DNA of 5,808 nucleotides, taken from assembly GCA_900555035.1 (NCBI GenBank), contig USJX01000119.1:1-5808 (forward strand). Direction: 5' to 3'. The position numbers were made by a program, and so were the translations under genes. Of the stretch, positions 1-4,606 are shown in pieces. Position 1 is the first letter of the stretch; every line of letters starts with the position of its first letter. The DNA is from an uncultured Prevotella sp. Its GTDB lineage: Bacteria; Bacteroidota; Bacteroidia; Bacteroidales; Bacteroidaceae. Under the pieces are notes generated by a model. The model had not been told where the DNA came from. It ran no database searches and saw nothing but the letters and a program-made list of their open reading frames with translations.

Positions 1-32
1 ACTTATTCGTGAATTATTCATATTTATAAAAT

Positions 33-40
33 TAATTTTG
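33..40 (+). promoter_or_regulatory. Putative Bacteroidota -7 element of the sialidase gene
   Basis: TAATTTTG fits the Bacteroidota -7 consensus TAnnTTTG and lies 35 bases before the sialidase ATG, which would give a leader of roughly 30 bases. No convincing -33 TTTG is present about 20 bases upstream, and in sequence this AT-rich the match could be chance. The leader just before the ATG is A/C-rich (AACAATAACAACAACA) with no Shine-Dalgarno site, as is common in this phylum. Confidence 0.4.
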
Positions 41-75
41 AACAGTTACTTATTACACTAACAATAACAACAACA

Positions 76-1362
76 ATGAGAAATATGATTTTTTCAGCAA
101 ACATAGGCAAGACATTGTGCCTCGTTACAATGGGTATTTCCTTGCTATCTACAGTACAGGTTGCTGTTGCTATCCCGGCTGTGGCTGCAGAGACACAGGT
201 TGTTAACAGACAGGGCGGCATCACTGTCTTTCCTAATAGGGAAGCACAGTATCGCATTCCTGCCATCGTGGAGTGTAAGTCGGGTAAGTTGATTGCGTTT
301 ACCGATCATCGTTACCACAATCAGGATATTGGTGGCGGCCGTCATCTCGACATCGTGATGAAGACCAGTATGGACAAGGGCGCTACCTGGAGCTCTCCTG
401 AGCAGATGGTGGCTAAGGGCGGAAACGGTATTGCTACCAGTTTCGACTGTGCCCATGGCGATGCGGCTGTCGTGGTAGATAAGAAGAGCGGCAGAATCCT
501 CCTGATGTGTGCATCGGGCGGTATCGGCTATTGGGAGTCTAAGCGTGGTCATCTCCTGATGATGGGTAGATACTACAGCGACGACGAGGGTAAGACATGG
601 TATGGCGAGGAAGTGACCAAGCAGATTTACAACCTCATGCCTGAAGTGGAATCTGCCTTCTTTACCAGTGGTAGAATCTGCCAGAGCAAGCAGATCAAAG
701 TGGGCAAGTACTATCGTGTCTATACCGTGTTGTGTACCCGCAGCGGCAACCGAATCATCTATAGCGATGACTTCGGTCAGAACTGGAAGGTATTGGGCAA
801 GAATGTAGCCGAGGCTGCTCCTTATGGAGATGAGGCTAAGGTTGAAGAGTTGCCAGACGGCAATGTGTTGCTCAGCAGCCGTGCGATGGGTGGACGCCAC
901 ATCAACATCTATACTTATGAGGATAAGAAGACAGCCACAGGCTCTTGGGGTAAGGTAATAGCTTCTGATGCCAAGAATATGGGTGTTGCAGCCCATAAGA
1001 ACTCTTGCAATGGCGAGGTTCTCATGGTGGATGCCAAGAAGAACGGCAAGAAGGTGAAGCTGCTGTTGCAGAGTGTTCCGGTAGGTCCAGGCCGTAACAA
1101 CGTAGGTATCTACTACAAGGCATTGGAGACTCCTGCTGATTATGCTACTCCAGAGGCGATTGCCAAGAACTGGGAAGGCTGCTATCAGTTGAGCAACACA
1201 ACATCGGCTTACTCAACCATGGTTCAGGCCAAGGATGGCAGCATCTACTTCCTCCTGGAAGAGAATGCATTCAGAGATCCTAAAACCCAGCCGGATGATT
1301 ATTACGATATTCGATTCTATAACCTGAGCATTGAGCAGATAACAAATAACAGATATTGCTAG
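76..1362 (+). CDS. nanH: Secreted exo-alpha-sialidase (neuraminidase, GH33)
   Basis: This enzyme hydrolyses terminal sialic acids from glycoconjugates such as mucin glycans. The 428-residue protein starts with a Sec signal peptide: a hydrophobic stretch at about 13-32 and cleavage probably after AVA32 or VAA38. There is no lipobox Cys. The sialidase signature follows: YRIP at 59-62 with triad Arg60, and three Asp boxes at 98-105 (SMDKGATW), 168-175 (SDDEGKTW) and 230-237 (SDDFGQNW). Glu253 is the likely Glu that activates the nucleophile, Arg269 and Arg340 are the other triad arginines, and Tyr379 (SAYSTM) is the nucleophile. The acid/base Asp is probably Asp84, possibly Asp92. These roles come from family pattern matching by eye. 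It is a single catalytic propeller with no carbohydrate-binding module and no type IX secretion tail, so it is probably periplasmic or released. It forms its own transcription unit, with no sialic acid transport or catabolism genes in view. Confidence 0.93.
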   Translation: MRNMIFSANIGKTLCLVTMGISLLSTVQVAVAIPAVAAETQVVNRQGGITVFPNREAQYRIPAIVECKSGKLIAFTDHRYHNQDIGGGRHLDIVMKTSMDKGATWSSPEQMVAKGGNGIATSFDCAHGDAAVVVDKKSGRILLMCASGGIGYWESKRGHLLMMGRYYSDDEGKTWYGEEVTKQIYNLMPEVESAFFTSGRICQSKQIKVGKYYRVYTVLCTRSGNRIIYSDDFGQNWKVLGKNVAEAAPYGDEAKVEELPDGNVLLSSRAMGGRHINIYTYEDKKTATGSWGKVIASDAKNMGVAAHKNSCNGEVLMVDAKKNGKKVKLLLQSVPVGPGRNNVGIYYKALETPADYATPEAIAKNWEGCYQLSNTTSAYSTMVQAKDGSIYFLLEENAFRDPKTQPDDYYDIRFYNLSIEQITNNRYC

Positions 1363-1477
1363 GGCGGGCGCCCAAGTAGTTATGCGTGGACATACCTTAT
1401 ATTATATAGGTGGAGAACTGAAGCCTGGGCTTCGTTCGCCTGGTATTGTAAAGGTAGATTTACGTTAATGATGATTC

Positions 1478-1530
1478 GACCTGTATGGTTTCAGTGCCTG
1501 GCGAGGCATCTGACCATACAGGTCTTTTTC
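1478..1530 (+). terminator. Intrinsic terminator of the sialidase unit
   Basis: A perfect 12-bp stem (GACCTGTATGGT at 1478-1489 with ACCATACAGGTC at 1513-1524) encloses an inner stem, TGCCT (1495-1499) with AGGCA (1504-1508), capped by the loop GGCG. It is followed at once by the T-rich run TTTTTCTTT. There is no matching A-run on the upstream side, so it acts on the + strand. Confidence 0.88.
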
Positions 1531-1550
1531 TTTACTTTGTACTCTTGTGG

Positions 1551-1612
1551 CAAAATGAAAAGCAAAAGCACTTATTTGCTTTCATTTTGTATTTATGTTT
1601 TCTTTTTCTTTT
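1551..1612 (+). terminator. AT-rich hairpin with T-rich tail, possible second terminator
   Basis: CAAAATGAAAAGCAAA (1551-1566) pairs with TTTGCTTTCATTTTG (1575-1589) over 15 bp with one bulged A and an 8-base loop. The following 20 bases are T-rich. It could be a backup terminator behind the one at 1478-1530, or a structure or binding site upstream of the glnK promoter. The low GC of the stem makes its strength as a terminator uncertain. Confidence 0.5.
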
Positions 1613-1660
1613 ATCAAATAGTAAGCAGATAAAAATATAAAGAACAAAAAGTAAGTAATA

Positions 1661-1693
1661 TTAGTTTTATTTAAGCAAAAAGTCGTACCTTTG
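1661..1693 (+). promoter_or_regulatory. Bacteroidota-type promoter of glnK-amtB
   Basis: TACCTTTG at 1686-1693 is an excellent match to the -7 consensus TAnnTTTG. An imperfect -33 element, TTAG at 1661-1664, sits 21 bases upstream. Transcription should start near 1700, giving a leader of about 40 bases. The flanking DNA is strongly AT-rich. I see no operator that I can assign to a known nitrogen regulator. Confidence 0.78.
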
Positions 1694-1727
1694 CACTCGA
1701 AATCAAACAAAATGTAATTTAAATAAT

Positions 1728-1733
1728 AGGAGA
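1728..1733 (+). promoter_or_regulatory. Shine-Dalgarno-like site of glnK
   Basis: AGGAGA lies 7 bases before the glnK ATG. This is better than the other genes of the window show and supports the start at 1741. In Bacteroidota such sites contribute less to initiation than in Proteobacteria. Confidence 0.55.
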
Positions 1734-1740
1734 GATTGAC

Positions 1741-2097
1741 ATGAAAAAGATTGAAGCAATCATCCGCAAGACAAAGTTCGAGGATGTAAAGGAAGCATTG
1801 CTTGCCGCCGACATCGAGTGGTTCTCTTACTACGACGTAAGAGGCGAGGGCAAGATGCGACAGGCGCGTATCTATCGTGGTGTCATGTATGATACCAGCA
1901 GCATTGAGCGCGTGTTGTTGAACATCGTGGTTCGCGACAAGAACGTAGAGAAGACAATTAAAGCCATCCAGAAGGCTGCCCGTACAGGCGAGATTGGTGA
2001 TGGTCGAATCTTTGTAATTCCTGTAGAGGATACCGTGAGAATCCGTACAGGTGAAAGAGGCGACATCGCACTTTATAATGCGGAGCAGGAGAAATAA
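1741..2097 (+). CDS. glnK: Nitrogen regulatory protein PII (GlnK)
   Basis: This small trimeric cytoplasmic signal protein reads ATP/ADP and 2-oxoglutarate and, in most bacteria, blocks the AmtB channel when ammonium rises. At 118 residues it is close to the family's usual 112. Visible landmarks are the start MKKIEAIIRK, the T-loop (about 37-54) with YRG at 45-47 and Tyr50 (the Tyr51 uridylylation position of E. coli), the B-loop TGEIGDGRIF at 82-91, and the C-loop RIRTGE at 100-105. Arg46 matches the Arg47 that enters the AmtB pore in E. coli. Against E. coli GlnK the T-loop is one residue shorter, and Gln39, Lys58, Lys60 and Lys90 are replaced by Met39, Arg57, Leu59 and Arg89. Effector binding may therefore differ from the model. 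It is the first gene of the unit with amtB 67 bases downstream. An AGGAGA site before the ATG supports the start. Confidence 0.95.
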   Translation: MKKIEAIIRKTKFEDVKEALLAADIEWFSYYDVRGEGKMRQARIYRGVMYDTSSIERVLLNIVVRDKNVEKTIKAIQKAARTGEIGDGRIFVIPVEDTVRIRTGERGDIALYNAEQEK

Positions 2098-2164
2098 CGA
2101 TTGCGGGATGGAAGGAGAGAGAGTAAGTTTTCAGGTAAAAAGAACACTTTAAAGATTTTATGTT

Positions 2165-3421
2165 ATGAGTGTACAGGATTTAGGAATTTCAATAGATACC
2201 GTATGGATGCTTTTGGCAGCCATGTTGGTCTTTTTCATGCAGCCGGGATTCGCCCTCTGCGAGGCGGGCTTTACCCGTAGTAAAAACACCGCGAACATCT
2301 TGTTTAAGAACTTCGTCGATTTCATGGTCGGTTCCGTTCTCTTCTGGTTCGTAGGCTTCGGATTCATGTTTGGTAGCGATGGCGCCGGATTCATCGGCAT
2401 GCCTAACTGGGGCGATTTGTCTTTCTACAAGGGTGACCTTCCTACCGAGGGTTTCCTGATGTTCGAAACCGTGTTCTGCGCTACTAGTGCTACCATCGTT
2501 TCAGGTGCCATGGCAGAGCGTACCAAGTTCTCCATGTATTGCATCTATTCATTCTTCATCTCATTGATCATCTACCCTGTAGAGGGTCACTGGACATGGG
2601 GTGGCGGTTGGCTCTGCAACGGCGAGGCTGGTTCATTCATGATGAACACCTTCGGTGCTGCCTTCCACGACTTTGCAGGTTCTGCCATCGTTCATAGCGT
2701 GGGTGGTGTACTTGCCTTGGTTGGTGCCATCTGCCTGGGTCCTCGCTTGGGTAAGTATCGCAACGGCAAGAGCATGGCTATCCCTGGTCACAACCTGATG
2801 GCTGCTGCCCTGGGTGTATTCATCCTCTGGTTCGGCTGGTTCGGTTTCAACCCAGGTTCTCAGCTTGCCGCTTCTGGCGAGGTAAACCGTGTAGCCATCA
2901 GCCATGTATTCCTTACCACCAACCTGGCTGCCGTATGTGGTGGTCTCGGCACCATGTTTACATCATGGATCAAGTATGGTAAGCCATCATTCTCATTGAC
3001 ATTGAATGGTATCCTGGCAGGTTTGGTAGCCATCACCGCAGGTTGCGATTTGGTAAGTCCGTTGGGTTCAGCCATCATCGGTCTTCTGGCAGGTATCATC
3101 CTGGTATTCTCTATCGAGTTCATTGATACCAAGCTTCACATCGATGACCCTGTAGGTGCCAGCTCAGTACATGGTGTATGTGGTATCTTCGGTACCGTGA
3201 TGACCGGTCTCTTCGCCCTCGATGGCGGTGCCTTCTACGGTGGCGGTTTCGGTTTCTTCGGAGCTCAGTGCTTTGGTATCCTCTGCATCGATCTTTGGGC
3301 AGCCGCAACAGGCGTTATCCTCTTCTGGGGAATCAAGAAGATTGCCGGCCTGCGTGTTGACAAGAGAATTGAGGAAGAAGGCCTCGATATCTACGAGCAT
3401 GGTGAGAGTTGCTACAACTAA
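2165..3421 (+). CDS. amtB: Ammonium channel AmtB
   Basis: This inner-membrane trimeric channel carries ammonium into the cell. The 418-residue protein has about eleven hydrophobic helices, beginning at about 9-29 and ending at about 371-391. Key E. coli positions are kept: Phe104 and Phe228 (the gate Phe107 and Phe215), Trp145 and Ser232 (external ammonium site, Trp148 and Ser219), Asp169 (Asp160), and the twin pore histidines His177 and His336 (His168 and His318) in DFAGSAIVH and VHGVCG. The protein starts directly with helix 1 and has no signal peptide, unlike E. coli AmtB. The cytoplasmic tail (about 392-418, with GLDIYEHGESCYN) keeps the pattern that contacts GlnK. The start at 2165 has no nearby Shine-Dalgarno site. 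An ATG at 2160 is out of frame and stops after two codons. It is co-transcribed with glnK, and the usual regulation is nitrogen limitation. Confidence 0.96.
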   Translation: MSVQDLGISIDTVWMLLAAMLVFFMQPGFALCEAGFTRSKNTANILFKNFVDFMVGSVLFWFVGFGFMFGSDGAGFIGMPNWGDLSFYKGDLPTEGFLMFETVFCATSATIVSGAMAERTKFSMYCIYSFFISLIIYPVEGHWTWGGGWLCNGEAGSFMMNTFGAAFHDFAGSAIVHSVGGVLALVGAICLGPRLGKYRNGKSMAIPGHNLMAAALGVFILWFGWFGFNPGSQLAASGEVNRVAISHVFLTTNLAAVCGGLGTMFTSWIKYGKPSFSLTLNGILAGLVAITAGCDLVSPLGSAIIGLLAGIILVFSIEFIDTKLHIDDPVGASSVHGVCGIFGTVMTGLFALDGGAFYGGGFGFFGAQCFGILCIDLWAAATGVILFWGIKKIAGLRVDKRIEEEGLDIYEHGESCYN

Positions 3422-3444
3422 AATAACTTTCATATATAAAGAAT

Positions 3445-3480
3445 AGAAGCAGGTGGATGTTTTCCACCGCTTCTTATTAT
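3445..3480 (+). terminator. Hairpin between amtB and the porin gene (attenuator or partial terminator)
   Basis: AGAAGC (3445-3450) and GGTGGA (3452-3457) pair with TCCACC (3463-3468) and GCTTCT (3469-3474): 12 bp with one bulged A and a 5-base loop. Flanking AAT/ATT can extend the stem. The tail TTATTAT is only weakly T-rich, and no promoter is evident before the next gene, so partial read-through or transcript processing is more likely than a full stop. Confidence 0.6.
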
Positions 3481-3502
3481 AAACCCGAAAATAAGAGAGA
3501 TT

Positions 3503-3538
3503 ATGAAGAAAATTTCAGATATGAAGAAGATTTCAGAT
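3503..3538 (+). repeat. Two tandem 18-base units carrying duplicate start codons
   Basis: ATGAAGAAAATTTCAGAT (3503-3520) is followed by ATGAAGAAGATTTCAGAT (3521-3538), with one synonymous difference. A partial third copy, ATGAAGAAGAT, starts at 3539. In protein this is MKKISD twice, then MKK. Since 18 is a multiple of 3, gain or loss of a unit keeps the frame. Confidence 0.92.
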
Positions 3539-4240
3539 ATGAAGAAGATGGGTGCCCTGGCACTCGGTTTGATGGCATTTGCACCTGCTGCCATGGCGCA
3601 GGACAAGGTTGAGACTTCCATTGGCGCTGACATCGTGAGCCAGTACTACTGGCGTGGTCAAGATTTGGGAGCCGTCTCCCTGCAGCCTACCTTGGGCATC
3701 GGATACAAGGGATTATCCCTCACAGCCTGGGGAAGCGTAGGACTTTCTCAGCCAGAAGATACCAAGGAGTTCGATCTTACCCTGGCATACGAGACGGGCG
3801 GTTTCCATATCGGCGTAACCGACTACTGGTTCAATTCTCCTAACGAGAAGTATTTCGCCTACAAAGCACATGAAACTTCTCATGTCTTCGAGGCCAACGT
3901 AGGTTACGATTTTGGTCCTGTAGCATTAAACTGGTACACCAACTTTGCAGGCAATGATGGAGTGAACAAGGATGGCGACCGTGCCTATTCATCTTATCTC
4001 GAGGCTACCGCTCCATTCAAGCTGGGTGGTTGCGACTGGGAGGCGAGCGTGGGTGCCGTACCATTTGCCACATCCTTCTATGGTGATGCCAACGGATTTG
4101 CCGTAACCCATGTAGCAGTGAAAGCCACCAAGGATTTGAAGATCACTGATTCCTTCAGTGTTCCGGTCTTCGCCCAGGTAGCAGCCAATCCAAGCACCGA
4201 GAAGGCGTATCTGGTAGTAGGATTCACCCTGCAGCCTTAA
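3503..4240 (+). CDS. TorF-like putative outer-membrane porin
   Basis: The 245-residue precursor has a clear Sec signal peptide: lysines at 2-3, 8-9 and 14-15, a hydrophobic core at about 17-28, and cleavage after AMA32. The rest alternates polar and hydrophobic residues in short amphipathic strands with many aromatic and Gly residues, ending in a strand at about 234-243 (KAYLVVGFTL). This is the pattern of an outer-membrane beta-barrel. The mature start, with IVSQYYWRGQDLG followed by SLQPTLGIGY, resembles the TorF family of putative porins, a family of unproven substrate. It lies 81 bases after amtB in the same unit, so passage of ammonium or small nitrogen compounds is a reasonable but unproven guess. 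The start is ambiguous because an 18-base repeat supplies ATGs at 3503, 3521 and 3539. The purine-rich AAGAGAGA lies only before the first, while the third would give the most ordinary signal peptide. Confidence 0.82.
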   Translation: MKKISDMKKISDMKKMGALALGLMAFAPAAMAQDKVETSIGADIVSQYYWRGQDLGAVSLQPTLGIGYKGLSLTAWGSVGLSQPEDTKEFDLTLAYETGGFHIGVTDYWFNSPNEKYFAYKAHETSHVFEANVGYDFGPVALNWYTNFAGNDGVNKDGDRAYSSYLEATAPFKLGGCDWEASVGAVPFATSFYGDANGFAVTHVAVKATKDLKITDSFSVPVFAQVAANPSTEKAYLVVGFTLQP

Positions 4241-4245
4241 AAGCC

Positions 4246-4260
4246 AGCTGCGTGGCAGCT
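4246..4260 (+). other. Small hairpin just after the porin stop
   Basis: AGCTGC (4246-4251) and GCAGCT (4255-4260) form a perfect 6-bp stem with a 3-base loop, starting 5 bases after the stop codon. It is followed by AATTATAATAA, not a T-run. It probably protects the transcript end or assists the larger hairpin downstream. Confidence 0.45.
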
Positions 4261-4272
4261 AATTATAATAAG

Positions 4273-4310
4273 ATGCCGATAGTTCAGAAATCATGAACTA
4301 TCGGCATTTA
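4273..4310 (+). terminator. Perfect 14-bp hairpin ending the glnK-amtB-porin unit
   Basis: ATGCCGATAGTTCA (4273-4286) pairs exactly with TGAACTATCGGCAT (4294-4307) around the loop GAAATCA. Only a short T-run follows on the + strand (TTTACTATAAC), so termination may be imperfect. Position and strength of the stem still make it the likely 3' end of the unit. Confidence 0.75.
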
Positions 4311-4339
4311 CTATAACATGCCCTCTTCTTCTTTTTTCT

Positions 4340-4429
4340 GGAACGCAAGCCCGCCAGGCGTTCCGGCGGATTTGAAATCCGCCGTCAAAAAATGTTCGAC
4401 CTATTAAAACCAGGGGATTTGTAATCCCC
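4340..4429. repeat. Cluster of REP-like palindromes
   Basis: Three inverted repeats lie within 90 bases: GGAACGC (4340-4346) with GCGTTCC (4358-4364); GGCGGATTT (4365-4373) with AAATCCGCC (4375-4383) directly adjoining; and GGGGATT (4413-4419) with AATCCCC (4423-4429). The last two share the core GGATTTGWAATCC (4368-4380 and 4415-4427) with 12 of 13 bases identical. Dispersed intergenic palindromes of this kind occur in many bacteria and are often spread by REP-associated transposases. Copy number in this genome cannot be seen from here. Confidence 0.55.
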
Positions 4430-4507
4430 ACCCCCCCCTCCATCCTCTAAAATCCTCCATTTCCTGAAAGCCAAAGGAAAAAAAGCAAAAAAATCCCGTT
4501 TTTTCTT

Positions 4508-4536
4508 TTTGTTTCAAAATAAAAGTTGTACTTTTG
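4508..4536 (+). promoter_or_regulatory. Bacteroidota-type promoter of the membrane AraC gene
   Basis: TACTTTTG at 4529-4536 fits the -7 consensus TAnnTTTG. A TTTG at 4508-4511 could be the -33 element, although the 17-base spacing is a little short. Transcription would start near 4543. This rules out the TTG at 4526, which lies just before the -7 element, as the translation start of the downstream gene. Confidence 0.72.
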
Positions 4537-4606
4537 CAAACGTACCCACACAATAGATATCATGTGGGAAAAAGAATCTTGGCTGAAGCCAAAAAACAAG
4601 AACAAT

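Larger units (their letters stand above)
1363..1740. other. 378-base intergenic region between sialidase and glnK
   Basis: I find no credible gene here. In order it holds a GC-rich patch just after the stop (palindrome GGGCGCCC at 1366-1373), an imperfect AT hairpin at 1394-1411, a GAAGCC/GGCTTC inverted repeat at 1420-1433, the strong terminator at 1478-1530, an AT-rich hairpin at 1551-1589, and then very AT-rich DNA leading to the glnK promoter. The 115 bases from the sialidase stop to the terminator form an unusually long, structured 3' trailer. It could hold a 3'-derived small RNA, but nothing shows that directly. Confidence 0.6.
4241..4606. other. 366-base intergenic region upstream of the membrane AraC gene
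   Basis: No gene is visible here apart from a short leader stretch with an alternative ATG at 4562 for the next gene. In order it holds two hairpins of the porin transcript end, a T/C-rich tract (4321-4339), the REP-like palindromes (4340-4429), a run of eight C (4431-4438) in a C/T-rich stretch to about 4465, an A/T hairpin at 4480-4510 made of A- and T-tracts around the loop TCCCG, and the promoter at 4508-4536. Confidence 0.6.

Noticed and set aside
145..996. Long minus-strand open frame inside the sialidase gene
   Set aside because: It lies wholly antisense to a gene with clear sialidase motifs, has no recognisable domain, and its frame is open only as a by-product of codon use.
2633..3132. 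Two 90-codon minus-strand frames within amtB
   Set aside because: They are antisense to a highly conserved gene, with low-complexity, unrecognisable products and no promoter.
3178..3446. Overlapping + strand frames in the 3' part of amtB
   Set aside because: The products are Arg- or Ser-rich shadow translations of Gly-rich amtB codons, and amtB itself is intact here.
4340..4440. CRISPR array
   Set aside because: Only two copies of a 13-base core are present, with unequal flanks, no regular spacers and no cas genes.
4480..4510. A/T hairpin as a dedicated terminator
   Set aside because: The stem is almost entirely A:T pairs and overlaps the likely -33 region of the next promoter, so it is more likely part of the promoter's AT-rich upstream DNA.
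4526..4606. Extended N-terminus of the membrane AraC protein from TTG 4526 or ATG 4562
   Set aside because: TTG 4526 precedes the promoter's -7 element and would not be transcribed. ATG 4562 is possible, but the added residues look like translated leader. I kept it only as an alternative.
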